33,500 nucleotides of DNA, taken from an uncultured Lentisphaeria bacterium. Lineage in GTDB: Bacteria > Verrucomicrobiota > Lentisphaeria > Victivallales > Victivallaceae. Below are positions 16,082 through 25,188 of the stretch, one piece after another. Each line of letters opens with the position of its first letter. Position 1 is the stretch's first letter. The DNA lies in contig CASDQW010000021.1 of the NCBI GenBank assembly GCA_949282965.1, forward strand, positions 1 through 33,500. Direction: 5' to 3'. The translations under genes and the position numbers were made by a program. The notes below the pieces were generated by a model. The model was not told where the DNA came from. It saw only the letters and a program-made list of their open reading frames with translations, and ran no database searches.

Positions 16082-17871
16082 TTTTCACCATCGGAAGTTG
16101 GTTTGTCGTTTTCTTTTGCGATATTCAAACTGGCGGGAACGTCCAGAATCCAGACCATGTATTTCTTTTTTCCCCGGCGTTCCAGTTTCCACGTTCCTTC
16201 CTTCAGATCCGGCTGATCCGCCGGGATGTCGATCCCCAGCTGTGCGAATGCCGCCAACATCGGCTTCAAGTTCTTTTCCCGGGACTCCCCGATCAGCAGA
16301 ATCCGGCGCCCCCGCCGTGATTCCAGAAATGCCCGCACGCCCTCCACCTGATCCGTAAAAGCGATCGGCTTTTCCTGCTGCAGGTAAAACAGCAAGGCGC
16401 CATTGACGTCATTATCCCAGGCCAACCAGTTCTCCACCGGCACCTCCCGGACCCAGCCACGCAGTTCCAGGGCAAACGGTTTCGTGAAACGAAATTCACT
16501 CCAGGGAGGTAGAATGCAGCTGAACAGTCCTCCGATTAGAATGCCCCCGGCCACCACTGTCGCCGCCAGCGGCACCGGCAGCCCGCTCCAGCGGGCGCAG
16601 AACCCGCGTTTCTGTTCATCCCAGTAGAGCAGTCCCAGCGCCATCAACCCCAGAATCGGCAGTGACACCAGGAACAACAGCGGCGGTTGAAACTGGAAAA
16701 GCCGTTCCCAGAAAAACAGCATCAGCACACTGATCAACGCAACGGACGCAATCAGAATGACCACCATCCGCATGAATACGGTGGCATAACGGTTCCACTG
16801 TTCCCGTCCCTCTCCCAGCAGCGAACGGGCGGTCAGCACCAGACAGAACGGCATCAACGGCAGAATATAATACCACCGCCGGGAGCCGGAAGCGGTAAAA
16901 CACAGAAACATCAGCAGTGTCCCGATGGCAAGATCCCGGGTTTCCGGACGCAGCTTCTTCCAGTCCTTTACAAATGACACCACCGCGATGATGAAGAAAA
17001 GGGACCACGGCAACAATATCCGCGGCAGCTCGTACAGATAACTGTAAATCGGATCCTTGTGGTCAAACGGCTGAAACACCCGAATCACATTCTCCCGCCA
17101 CACCAGTTCCAGCCCGGACAGCTGATGGTCCGGCACCTGGTATCCTTCCGGCATCGGCATCACCGACGCCAGATAAAACGGCACAAAATACAACACTCCC
17201 GCCAGCAGAAACGCCGCCAGGTTGGAAAATTTCAGGTGTTTCTTCCACAATCCGTCCCGCCAGAGAAACGGCGCAATCACCACGAACGGCATCACCAGCG
17301 CGGGCAGCCCCTTGGCCCACGCTCCACAGAAAGCAATCAGATAAAACAGCAGATAACTCCAGAAGCCCGCCTTTTGTGCGGAATGCAGGAACCATGCCGC
17401 CGCCAGCACGATCGCCGCCACATTGGCCATCTCCGCCGCCGCCACCCGGCCCCAGAAGACAAAACCGTAACAGCCCGCCAGCAGCCAGCCCGCCAGCAGC
17501 GCCGTCTGGCGATCGTAAAGGCTCCGGGCCAGATGCAACGTTCCCCAGAGTGCCGCCAGCGCGGCCAGCACACTGGGCAGACGCACCACAAATTCATTGA
17601 GTACGCCGAACAGCAGCCCGAACGGCAGGATCAGCCAGTAGGTCAAATGTGGCTTGTCAAAATAGACCACTCCGTTAATCGCCGGATGCAGCACATCCGC
17701 ATGCAACAGCATGTTCCGGGAAATTTCCGCCCAGCGGTCTTCCGACCCCCACAGGTCATTGCGCCCGAGAAACAGCAGCAGCGCCACCGCGGTAAACAGC
17801 CACAGCCATTTCTCCGCGCCCCGCCAGGATTCCGGATCCTGTTCTTCCAGATGTACGGAATGCTGCGTCAT
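16078..17871 (-). CDS. arnT: ArnT-like lipid A amino-arabinose transferase (GT39/GT83 family)
   Basis: This integral membrane glycosyltransferase would move the amino-sugar from undecaprenyl phosphate to lipid A on the periplasmic face. It has 597 residues with about 12 hydrophobic helices. The first periplasmic loop carries the family signature: [21 protein letters not shown] followed by [14 protein letters not shown] and [15 protein letters not shown] soluble C-terminal region begins near residue 470. It lies between arnB and arnC with four-base overlaps on both sides, and that context is the main reason for calling it ArnT rather than another PMT-family enzyme. The exact sugar and acceptor are inferred. 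Confidence 0.85.
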   Translation of the reverse strand: MTQHSVHLEEQDPESWRGAEKWLWLFTAVALLLFLGRNDLWGSEDRWAEISRNMLLHADVLHPAINGVVYFDKPHLTYWLILPFGLLFGVLNEFVVRLPSVLAALAALWGTLHLARSLYDRQTALLAGWLLAGCYGFVFWGRVAAAEMANVAAIVLAAAWFLHSAQKAGFWSYLLFYLIAFCGAWAKGLPALVMPFVVIAPFLWRDGLWKKHLKFSNLAAFLLAGVLYFVPFYLASVMPMPEGYQVPDHQLSGLELVWRENVIRVFQPFDHKDPIYSYLYELPRILLPWSLFFIIAVVSFVKDWKKLRPETRDLAIGTLLMFLCFTASGSRRWYYILPLMPFCLVLTARSLLGEGREQWNRYATVFMRMVVILIASVALISVLMLFFWERLFQFQPPLLFLVSLPILGLMALGLLYWDEQKRGFCARWSGLPVPLAATVVAGGILIGGLFSCILPPWSEFRFTKPFALELRGWVREVPVENWLAWDNDVNGALLFYLQQEKPIAFTDQVEGVRAFLESRRGRRILLIGESREKNLKPMLAAFAQLGIDIPADQPDLKEGTWKLERRGKKKYMVWILDVPASLNIAKENDKPTSDGEK

Positions 17872-19010
17872 GCCAACACCTTTCGAATCGCCGCCACCAC
17901 GTCATCTACATCTTCCGGAATCATATCGGGGAAGAGCGGCAGCGAACAGATGTGATCGCTGTTGTACTCGGTCACAGGCAACATGCCGGGACGGAATCCC
18001 ATGACCTCACGATAGTATTTCTGCAAATGAGCGCAGCGGAAATGCAGCCCGGTGCCGATGTTTTCCGCTTTCAGCGCCGCCATGAACTCGTCCCGCGTCA
18101 GCTTCGGCGAATCCACCCGCACCACGAAGAGATGCCAGGCGTGTTCAAAATCATATCCGGCGGGATCTCCCAGCGGGCGGATTTCATCGATTCCGGCCAG
18201 TTTCTCCCGATAACGCATCGCCAATTCCCGCCGCCGCCGGTTGATGTTGATCAGCCGTTCCAACTGACTGACGCCTAAAGCGGCCTGCAGATCGGTCAGA
18301 TTGTATTTGAAGCCCGGTTCCAGCACCTCCGCCTGGGGGGAGCGTCCCCGGTTCTGCCGGTCGAAAGCATCCATGCCGATGCCGTGAAACTTCCAGCGCC
18401 GGATCGCATCCGCCAGAGCCTTGTCATCGGTTACCAGCATCCCGCCCTCCGCGGTAGTGATGTTTTTGATGGCGTGGAAGGAATAGATGGCCGTACCGCT
18501 GGAACCGACATGCCGCCCCTTGTAATACGTGCCGAGCGCATGGGCCGCATCCTCCACCACCGGAATATTCCCCGCCACGCGCCGGATTCCATCCAGATCC
18601 ACGGGCGCTCCGGCGTAATGAACCGGCACGATCAGCCGGGTCCGGTCGGTCAATACGGCGGCGACGCTTTCCGGGGTGGCGAGCAAGGTTTCGGGATCGA
18701 CTTCGCAGAAAACCGGTTTCGCACCGGCCAGCACGATCATATTGACGATGGAGACCCAGGTCATGGAAGGCGTCACCACCTCGTCACCCTCACCGATTTT
18801 CATCACTTTCAGCAACAGGTGCATCGCTGCGGTGGCAGAGGAGAGAGCCACGGCGTACCGGTTCCCGGTAAGGTTGCAGATTTTTTCTTCAAATTCGACG
18901 TTTTTGGGACCGTTGGTAATCCAGCCGGAGCGGAGCACCGCGGTTACGGCTTCAATATCGGCCTCATTGATGGCAGGCCGGGTAAACGGCAAAAAATCAC
19001 TTCTTTTCAT
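17868..19010 (-). CDS. arnB: UDP-4-amino-4-deoxy-L-arabinose-oxoglutarate aminotransferase (ArnB)
   Basis: ArnB is a PLP enzyme of the DegT/DnrJ/EryC1/StrS group that makes UDP-4-amino-4-deoxy-arabinose in the cytoplasm. The 380-residue product aligns by eye along most of its length with E. coli ArnB: FLPFTRPAINE, SGWITNGPKN, TPSMTWVSIVNMI, VPVHYAGAPVDLDGI, EDAAHALGTYYKGRHVG, SFHAIKNITTAEGG with the PLP lysine at about 182, then LHFRCAHLQKYYRE and SLPLFPDM. AGGAGA lies 8 bases before the ATG. It is the first gene of an arnB-arnT-arnC-holA run with its own promoter. ArnA and ArnD, which would supply substrate and deformylate the product, are not in this window. Confidence 0.92.
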   Translation of the reverse strand: MKRSDFLPFTRPAINEADIEAVTAVLRSGWITNGPKNVEFEEKICNLTGNRYAVALSSATAAMHLLLKVMKIGEGDEVVTPSMTWVSIVNMIVLAGAKPVFCEVDPETLLATPESVAAVLTDRTRLIVPVHYAGAPVDLDGIRRVAGNIPVVEDAAHALGTYYKGRHVGSSGTAIYSFHAIKNITTAEGGMLVTDDKALADAIRRWKFHGIGMDAFDRQNRGRSPQAEVLEPGFKYNLTDLQAALGVSQLERLININRRRRELAMRYREKLAGIDEIRPLGDPAGYDFEHAWHLFVVRVDSPKLTRDEFMAALKAENIGTGLHFRCAHLQKYYREVMGFRPGMLPVTEYNSDHICSLPLFPDMIPEDVDDVVAAIRKVLA

Positions 19011-19039
19011 CCGGATATTCTCCTGAATTTTGAACTATT

Positions 19040-19068
19040 AATGTATTGCCGATTCTGCAAAATTGCAA
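19040..19068 (-). promoter_or_regulatory. Promoter of the arnB-arnT-arnC operon
   Basis: Minus-strand TTGCAA (19063-19068) and TACATT (19040-19045) are 17 bases apart, with the arnB start about 30 bases downstream. It is divergent from the proB promoter, with the two -35 boxes about 11 bases apart. No PhoP/PmrA-type site was recognised. Confidence 0.5.
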
Positions 19069-19079
19069 GTATTCCGGAT

Positions 19080-19108
19080 TTGCCAAAAAACCGATGAAGC
19101 TGTATAGT
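19080..19108 (+). promoter_or_regulatory. Promoter of proB-miaB
   Basis: TTGCCA (19080-19085) and TATAGT (19103-19108) are separated by 17 bases on the plus strand. The predicted leader before the proB start is about 105 bases long. A GTG at 19126 opens the same frame but has poor context. Confidence 0.55.
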
Positions 19109-19221
19109 ATTGAAATGCATCCGGAGTGCCTGGTTTCTCCGGTCGTTTTCCGGGATACGGCGGTTCCGTCTCCGGCATGTCCCGTATGGATTCAAGAATA
19201 CGCAGCGGAATCAATTGGGTT

Positions 19222-20343
19222 ATGGAAATGGACAACATCGCCGTCCGGCAGCGGCTCCTCGACCACTGCCGTCAAATCATCGTCAAGGCCGGTACCCGGC
19301 TGTTGACCGACCGGAGCCGGATTTCCGAACTGGTTTCCGGGATCACGATTTTGCGGAATCGGGGATTTCGCGTTCTGCTCGTCTCTTCCGGTGCCGTCGG
19401 TATCGGCATGCGGCAGCTCAAGCTCAAACGAAGACCGCGGGAACTATCCAGAATTCAGGCGCTTGCAGCCATCGGTCAATGCCGGTTGATGGCCATTTAC
19501 GAGGCGGAATGCCGGCGACGCGGCTTTCAATCCGCGCAATTGCTCCTGACCGCCGCGGACCTGCGGTCCCGCGAGCGCTACCTCAATGTCATGAACTGCA
19601 TCAATGCGCTCTGGGAGCGGGACGTGCTGCCGATTGTCAACGAAAACGACTCGGTATCCGTGGATGAATTGAAATTCGGCGACAATGATATTCTTTCCGG
19701 CATGCTGGCCACGCTGACCGGCTCTCAGCTGACGGTGATTCTCACCACGGAACAGGGATTGCGGATGCGCCGGGACGGCGTGCTGGGTGAGCGGATTTCC
19801 GTGGTTCCCAAAATCGACGCCGCCGTAAAGAACATGGCCGGCGGCACCGACAACGCCGAATTCTCCATCGGTGGAATGAGTTCCAAAATCCGCGCCGCGG
19901 AAATGGTGACCGCCGCCGGAGAATCGCTGTGGATCGCCGACGGCCGGGAAGACGGAATCCTCGAGAAAATCATTCATGCGGAAGATGTCGGCACCCTTTT
20001 CATTCCCGGTCCCAACCGTGTTTCCGGGCACAAACGCTGGCTGAAATTCTTCGCCTGCTGCACCGGTTCCCTGGTCGTCGATCAGGGCGCGGCGAAAGCC
20101 CTCCGCGAAAAGGGCGGCAGCCTGCTCCCCTCCGGTGTGGTTGAAATCCGCGGCGTGTTCAAGCGCGGGGACAGTGTGGAAGTTCTGGATCCCGCCGGCG
20201 TGACCATTGCCCGCGGCCTGGTCAATTATTCCAGTGCCGAATGCGCCGTCATCCGGGGGATGCATTCGCCGGAACTGGGACGGGCGCTCGGCCGTGCCGC
20301 GGACGAAGAAATCATTCATCGTGACAACCTTTCACTGGTCTGA
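19222..20343 (+). CDS. proB: Glutamate 5-kinase
   Basis: ProB phosphorylates glutamate in the first step of proline synthesis. From the ATG at 19222 the protein has 373 residues, close to the usual 367. The frame is open further upstream, but the family begins near RQIIVKAGTRLLTDRSRI, and the extra N-terminus has no homologous look. Key regions are LLVSSGAVGIGM, the active-site loop PIVNENDSVS, FGDNDILSGMLATL, and GGMSSKIRAAEMVTAAG. Residues about 275-350 form the C-terminal PUA domain (GSLVVDQGAAKAL, GVFKRGDSVEVLD). The ribosome site is weak, so an ATG two codons later is also possible. miaB follows 25 bases downstream. proA was not seen in the window. Confidence 0.93.
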   Translation: MEMDNIAVRQRLLDHCRQIIVKAGTRLLTDRSRISELVSGITILRNRGFRVLLVSSGAVGIGMRQLKLKRRPRELSRIQALAAIGQCRLMAIYEAECRRRGFQSAQLLLTAADLRSRERYLNVMNCINALWERDVLPIVNENDSVSVDELKFGDNDILSGMLATLTGSQLTVILTTEQGLRMRRDGVLGERISVVPKIDAAVKNMAGGTDNAEFSIGGMSSKIRAAEMVTAAGESLWIADGREDGILEKIIHAEDVGTLFIPGPNRVSGHKRWLKFFACCTGSLVVDQGAAKALREKGGSLLPSGVVEIRGVFKRGDSVEVLDPAGVTIARGLVNYSSAECAVIRGMHSPELGRALGRAADEEIIHRDNLSLV

Positions 20344-20368
20344 AGCGGCGTCCCCTCCGGAGAAGAAC

Positions 20369-21715
20369 ATGCGGATCTACATCAAAACCTACGGCTGCCA
20401 GATGAACGAACGCGATTCGGAAGCGCTGGCCGGCATGCTGGCTGCCCGGGGACATCAACTGACCGCGGCGGAAGAAGAGGCGGACGTGCTGCTGTTCAAT
20501 ACCTGCAGCGTCCGGGAACAGGCGGAACGCAAGGCGGTCGGCAAAGTCGGCTTCATGAAAAAACTGAAGCAGCGCAATCCGGATCTGCTCATCGGCATTC
20601 TCGGCTGCATGGCGCAGCGGCGCGGCGAAGAACTGTTCCATGAACTTCCCCATCTGGATTTCGTGTTGGGCACGGGTCAGCTTCACACCCTGCCGGACCT
20701 GCTGGAACAACTCGCTGAAGAACGGAAGCGTATCGTCGAGGTGGCGGAAAGCAGCGCGGTTCTGACCGGCATGGGCTGCCATTATCTCACTCCCGGCAGC
20801 TGTACGGCGCAGATCGCCATCACCCGCGGCTGCAACCGGTTCTGTGCCTATTGCATCGTTCCTTACGTCCGCGGCCGGGAAATCAGTCGTGACCACGACG
20901 ACGTCGTCCGCGAGGCGCGCGAACTGGCGGAGGCGGGCATCCGGGAAATTCTGTTGCTGGGCCAGAATGTCGCCGCCTACGGTCTCGGCGGCAACATCAA
21001 CCCGCCGCCACCGGGAGTTTCGCCGTTCGCGGACCTGCTGGAGGAACTGGCGAAAATCGACGGCATCCGGCGTATCCGCTTCACCTCGCCTTATGTCAGT
21101 TACTTCAATGACCGGCTGATCCGCGCCATCGCCGCAACGCCGAAGGTCTGCCGGAACATTCATCTGCCCCTGCAATCCGGTTCCAACCGGATTCTCCGGG
21201 CAATGAACCGTCAGTACACGGCCGAATCCTATCTGGAAACCGTGGAAAAACTGCAGGCCGCCATGCCGGAAATCACCTTTTCCACTGATGTCATCGTCGG
21301 CTTTCCCGGGGAAGAGGAGAGCGATTTCAACGCCACCCGGGAGCTCATGGAACGTGTCGGCTTCGACAACGCGTTTATCTTCAAATATTCTCCCCGGCCC
21401 GGCACCAGAGCCGCCGCGCTGGACGACCAGGTGCCGCAGTCGGTCAAAGAGGAACGCAATCAACTGCTGCTGGCGGATCTGGCCGCCCGCACCCACCGCC
21501 ATTTGCGGGCCCTGGTCGGTACGGAACAGGCGGTCCTGGTCGAAGGTGTCAGCAAGCGCATGCAGGAGCGCTGGAGCGGGCGGACCGACGGCAACCGGAC
21601 CGTGCACTTTCTGCCGATTGACGGTCTCAAGGCCGGGGACGTGGTACCCGTCCGGATTCTCAGAGCGGGAAATGTCTCCCTTTTCGGAGAAATCGTCCGT
21701 TCCGAACAGAACTGA
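20369..21715 (+). CDS. miaB: tRNA-2-methylthio-N6-dimethylallyladenosine synthase
   Basis: MiaB is a radical-SAM methylthiotransferase that modifies A37 of tRNAs reading UNN codons. The 448-residue protein has all three parts. The N-terminal MTTase domain has cluster cysteines 10, 46 and 80 (YGCQMN, NTCSVRE, GCMAQ). The radical-SAM core has CNRFCAYC (155, 159, 162), LLLGQNVAAYG and LPLQSGSNRILRAMNR. A C-terminal TRAM domain covers about 378-443. YGCQMNERDSE is the MiaB-type motif and argues against RimO or MtaB. The start is the ATG preceded by GGAGAAGAAC; the open frame upstream overlaps proB and is not used. Confidence 0.96.
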   Translation: MRIYIKTYGCQMNERDSEALAGMLAARGHQLTAAEEEADVLLFNTCSVREQAERKAVGKVGFMKKLKQRNPDLLIGILGCMAQRRGEELFHELPHLDFVLGTGQLHTLPDLLEQLAEERKRIVEVAESSAVLTGMGCHYLTPGSCTAQIAITRGCNRFCAYCIVPYVRGREISRDHDDVVREARELAEAGIREILLLGQNVAAYGLGGNINPPPPGVSPFADLLEELAKIDGIRRIRFTSPYVSYFNDRLIRAIAATPKVCRNIHLPLQSGSNRILRAMNRQYTAESYLETVEKLQAAMPEITFSTDVIVGFPGEEESDFNATRELMERVGFDNAFIFKYSPRPGTRAAALDDQVPQSVKEERNQLLLADLAARTHRHLRALVGTEQAVLVEGVSKRMQERWSGRTDGNRTVHFLPIDGLKAGDVVPVRILRAGNVSLFGEIVRSEQN

Positions 21716-21740
21716 ATAACCGTCACTTTTCCGTCAAATT

Positions 21741-22376
21741 TTACAGTCTATTGATAATTAACAAAGTAGACGCAATAAAATTGACGGAAGCATGGAGCAG
21801 GCACGGCAGCAGGAAATTGCCGCTGCGCCGGTAGACATACTGAAACGCCAGTCCCATCATCAGCAGCGCCGGAAACCCCGTCGCAAAACCGTGAATCCCT
21901 GCGAACAGCAGCGCCGTTCCGGCAAACGCCGTTTTTTCCCCCAGCGGCAACAACAGCCCATAAAGCAACCGCCGGAACAACATTTCCTCGAACAGCGGCG
22001 AAAGCACGGTCACGGAAAATACCATCCATAGCGCCATTCCCCATGGAGCCCGGGCGATGAACTGTGCCACCTCCTGCTGCATGGCGCAGGAAATGCCCAG
22101 ATAACGGAGCAATCCGGTCCAGAGCGTTGTCAAAACCGCATTGACCGCCAGCAAAATCACCAGCGTCTGAAGCAGCAGCAGCCAGTCTGCCCCCGTAAGG
22201 TTGTTGCGGATGGATAATTTTTCCCACAGGCGGCCATGTGGTTCGACATGGAACAATCCGATCCCCACCAGCAGCACTCCGATCAGCGGAGAAAGCAATA
22301 ATCCAGTACTCCCCAGAAGGGCTGTCAGCAGCATGGACCGCCATGATATGGAAATTTTCCACGGAGTCATCGCCAT
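21741..22376 (-). CDS. CPBP-family intramembrane metalloprotease
   Basis: The 211-residue protein has about six hydrophobic segments. It carries the CPBP (CaaX protease and bacteriocin-processing, Abi) motifs: EEMLFRRLLYG near 134-144, GIHGFATGFPALLMMG near 160-175, and HASVNF near 197-202. The paired Glu and two His residues are the expected metal ligands. Substrates of bacterial CPBP proteins are mostly unknown. It is convergent with miaB, 25 bases apart, and follows the aminotransferase gene by 173 bases. The ATG at 22376 is the only sensible in-frame start after a strong AAAGGAGG site (22430-22437) that instead faces an 8-codon mini-ORF. Confidence 0.85.
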   Translation of the reverse strand: MAMTPWKISISWRSMLLTALLGSTGLLLSPLIGVLLVGIGLFHVEPHGRLWEKLSIRNNLTGADWLLLLQTLVILLAVNAVLTTLWTGLLRYLGISCAMQQEVAQFIARAPWGMALWMVFSVTVLSPLFEEMLFRRLLYGLLLPLGEKTAFAGTALLFAGIHGFATGFPALLMMGLAFQYVYRRSGNFLLPCLLHASVNFIASTLLIINRL

Positions 22377-22549
22377 TTTTATTTCCCGCTTTTCAGCCGT
22401 CCGTCTGCCTACCGGGCACTGGTGCGGAACCTCCTTTCTGTACAACGGTATCCCCGGTCCGCCGCATCAACGGCTGACGATGTGCCGATGGACGCCGAAC
22501 AAACGGCCCCGAGAAGTTCCGCACGCATGCCGTCCACGTGCTTCGCCCG

Positions 22550-23740
22550 TCAGGAGGAAACGGCGTTGCTCCGGATGAAATGTTCTATCCGTTCCAGAGC
22601 AGTGGTAATATCGGAAATGGAAGCGGCGTAGCTGCAACGGATAAATCCTTCACCGCAGGGGCCGAAAGCCGTTCCCGGAACCACTGCGACGTTTTCAGCA
22701 GCCAGCAGCTTTTTGGCGAATTCCATCGAGCTAAGACCAGTGGAACGAATATCCGGAAAAGCGTAAAACGCCCCCTTCGGCATCAGACAGGGCAATCCGA
22801 TACGGTTGAATCCATTGACGATCAGGTTACGCCGTTCGCAGTAGGATTCGCGCATGCGTTTCATCTCTTTTTCGCCGTTGCGCAATGCCTCCACCGCCGC
22901 TTCCTGAGCAGTAATGGAAGCACACATGATCGCGTATTGATGAATTTTCATCATGGCGTCGATGATGTCGCGCGGCCCGCAGGCGTAACCGATGCGCCAG
23001 CCGGTCATGGCGAATGCCTTGGAAAAACCGTGCAGAAAAATGGTGCGCTCCCGCATCCCGGGCAGCGACGCGATCGAAACGTGCGTGCCCTCATACAGCA
23101 GTTCGGAATAAATTTCGTCGGTAATCACCACCAGATCATGTTCAATCGCCAGCGCCGCAATTTCCCGCATGTCCTCCAGCGGCAGCACCGCACCAGTGGG
23201 ATTGCAGGGAAAATTCAACAGCAATGCCTTGCTTTTCGGGGTGATTTTCCGACGCAGCGCCTCCGGTTTGAGCGCGAAAGCGTTGTCAACCGAGGTCTCC
23301 ACCACCACCGGCGTTCCGTGTGTCATACGGATCTCCGCCGGATAGGAAACGAAACACGGTTCCGTGTAAATCACTTCATCGCCGGGATTGATCAACGCCC
23401 GGAGCGCCACGTCAAGCGCCTCGCTGACACCGATGGTCACCAGGCACTCGTTTTCCGGAATGTATTCCACATGATAATTCCGCCGAAGGTATTTGCAGAT
23501 CTCCCTTCGCAGCGTCAGCGTTCCGAGGTTGGAAGTGTAGGAAGTATGGCCTTTTTCCAGAGAAAAAACAGCGCTTTCCCGGATGGTCCAGGGAGTGACA
23601 AAATCCGGTTCCCCCACCCCAAGGGAAATGACGTCCTTCATCGTGTTGACCAGATCAAAAAATTCCCGGATGCCGCTTTTCGGCAATGCTGCGATATGGT
23701 CCGCGACGTATTGTTTACGGACAGATTTTGAGCCGTTCAT
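22550..23740 (-). CDS. Class I/II PLP-dependent aminotransferase
   Basis: This 396-residue fold-type I aminotransferase belongs to the aspartate aminotransferase superfamily. Visible motifs are SLGVGEPDFVTP, NLGTLTLRREI, the substrate/PLP Asn region NFPCNPTGAV, the PLP-ring Asp in ITDEIYSEL, the PLP lysine in FSKAFAMTGWRIGY (about residue 241) and the carboxylate-binding Arg in FIRCSYA near the end. It resembles the PatA/AspC-type group; the amino-acid substrate cannot be fixed. The ATG at 23740 overlaps the end of the upstream Lrp/AsnC gene by 26 bases, and a GAGG site precedes it. The overlap suggests the regulator controls or shares its transcript, and links the enzyme to amino-acid metabolism. 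Confidence 0.9.
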   Translation of the reverse strand: MNGSKSVRKQYVADHIAALPKSGIREFFDLVNTMKDVISLGVGEPDFVTPWTIRESAVFSLEKGHTSYTSNLGTLTLRREICKYLRRNYHVEYIPENECLVTIGVSEALDVALRALINPGDEVIYTEPCFVSYPAEIRMTHGTPVVVETSVDNAFALKPEALRRKITPKSKALLLNFPCNPTGAVLPLEDMREIAALAIEHDLVVITDEIYSELLYEGTHVSIASLPGMRERTIFLHGFSKAFAMTGWRIGYACGPRDIIDAMMKIHQYAIMCASITAQEAAVEALRNGEKEMKRMRESYCERRNLIVNGFNRIGLPCLMPKGAFYAFPDIRSTGLSSMEFAKKLLAAENVAVVPGTAFGPCGEGFIRCSYAASISDITTALERIEHFIRSNAVSS

Positions 23741-24200
23741 AATCTTCTTCCTCACCCATGATTCTGCCGGATTCCTTGTATTTTTTCAACTGAAACGAGG
23801 TCGCCGTCGATAAAACCCCGTCGATGGTCGCCAGTTTCGCCGACACAAAAGAGGCCACCTCCTGAAGCGAATCCCCCTCCACTTCCAGCAGCAGGTCATA
23901 ATTCCCCGAAACCAGATAGAGCCGAATTACTTCCGGAAAGCGGGCAATGCGCCGGGCCACCTCGTCAAATCCCCCATCGCGCCGCGGCGTAACCCGCACT
24001 TCAATCAAAGCCCGGACTTTTCCGTCAGACAGAGCGTCTTCGTTGATGACTGCGGTATATCCCTGAATGATCTGAGCCTCTTCCAGAGCCTTGATCCGGG
24101 CGGCGATTTCCGCCTCATCTCTGTTCAATCGAGCCGCCATGGCAGCGGCGGAGAGTCGGGCATCCTCCTTAAGCATCCGCAAAATCTGTTCGTCCAACAT
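23715..24200 (-). CDS. Lrp/AsnC-family transcriptional regulator
   Basis: The 161-residue protein starts with an AsnC-type helix-turn-helix (LDEQILRMLKEDARLSAAAM, then AEIAARIKALEEAQIIQGYT). After it comes the RAM ligand-binding domain (VRALIEVRVTP, FPEVIRLYLVSGNYDLLLEV). The start at 24200 is chosen because GAGG precedes it by 9 bases; an ATG ten codons upstream is possible. Members sense amino acids and regulate their metabolism. Its stop region overlaps the following aminotransferase gene, so the two are translated in close coupling. Confidence 0.88.
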   Translation of the reverse strand: MLDEQILRMLKEDARLSAAAMAARLNRDEAEIAARIKALEEAQIIQGYTAVINEDALSDGKVRALIEVRVTPRRDGGFDEVARRIARFPEVIRLYLVSGNYDLLLEVEGDSLQEVASFVSAKLATIDGVLSTATSFQLKKYKESGRIMGEEEDYERLKICP

Positions 24201-24274
24201 GTCTCTTTTCCTCAATTTGACGGATCGCATCCGTCATTTCCCCGTTATTTTTACAAGTTCTTTATTCCAAATTG

Positions 24275-25156
24275 TTAAAACCTTATCATCAACAAGATTG
24301 AAAAAAGCATTCCATTATAAATGAAACTATCCAGAACATCGAAAACCCCGCCCATTCCGGGAATCCAGTGTGCCGAATCCTTGACATTGCAGGCTCGTTT
24401 CAACGCCGACTCCGTCAAATCTCCGGCAAAGCTGCCCACGGCCAGTACCAGGCCGGCCAGCAGACACCAGCCAATTCCGGTTCCGACCGGTACGGCCCCG
24501 CAGGCATAGAAGATCAATGCCGTTCCCACGGAAAAAAGAATTCCGCCCAGGGTTCCTTCCACCGATTTTTTCGGACTGATGGTCGGAACGATCTTATGAT
24601 TGCCTCCCGGCATCCACTTCCCGGAAAGCATGCCCACAATGTACCCGCCGGTATCCATGGCCTTGGTCACCAGCACCAGAAATAGAAAATTCATGGCACC
24701 GGTGCGAACTTCTTCCATCGTCCCGTCCGCCGCCAGAAAAACATCCTTTGAGTGATAAATCACCACCAGCAACAAATAAGGAATGGAAATAAATATCAGA
24801 GTGCCGCAGGAAATAAGAAATTTTTTCAGAAACAGAATTCGATCTGAAACCCGCAGCAGCGCCAGCCAACCGACAAACAGCAGCAGAAAAAACAGACAAA
24901 ACACCACCGTCTTTCCCGCCGGCCATATATCTCCCAGCGATACCGACCAGAAAAGCAATGCCGTCAAAATTCCCGTCACTTTTGGAAATGACGGAATCTC
25001 AACATTTTCCAGCATCCGCAACACTTCCAGTGCCAATGCGGACATCATCAGTCCGGAGAGAACAAGAAAAATCCACGGTCCGCCGGTTTTCCAGAAAATC
25101 ATCAACAGAAAGATTCCCAGCAAAATCGGAAAACTGATCGCCCTGAATTTAAACAC
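24275..25156 (-). CDS. cdsA: Phosphatidate cytidylyltransferase
   Basis: CdsA makes CDP-diacylglycerol from phosphatidic acid and CTP in the inner membrane, the branch point of phospholipid synthesis. The 293-residue protein has about eight hydrophobic helices and the C-terminal signature KRACNVKDSAHWIPGMGGVF followed by DVLDS. In many bacteria this reads PGHGG and DRLDS, so Met replaces His and Val replaces Arg here; similar variants are, to my knowledge, found in PVC bacteria. The start is a GTG at 25156 with AGGAG 6 bases upstream. It follows uppS by 32 bases, a widespread pairing in envelope lipid operons. Confidence 0.93.
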   Translation of the reverse strand: MFKFRAISFPILLGIFLLMIFWKTGGPWIFLVLSGLMMSALALEVLRMLENVEIPSFPKVTGILTALLFWSVSLGDIWPAGKTVVFCLFFLLLFVGWLALLRVSDRILFLKKFLISCGTLIFISIPYLLLVVIYHSKDVFLAADGTMEEVRTGAMNFLFLVLVTKAMDTGGYIVGMLSGKWMPGGNHKIVPTISPKKSVEGTLGGILFSVGTALIFYACGAVPVGTGIGWCLLAGLVLAVGSFAGDLTESALKRACNVKDSAHWIPGMGGVFDVLDSFIYNGMLFSILLMIRF

Positions 25157-25188
25157 GCCTTGCTCCTTTCTCCACTTTCATCATTTCT

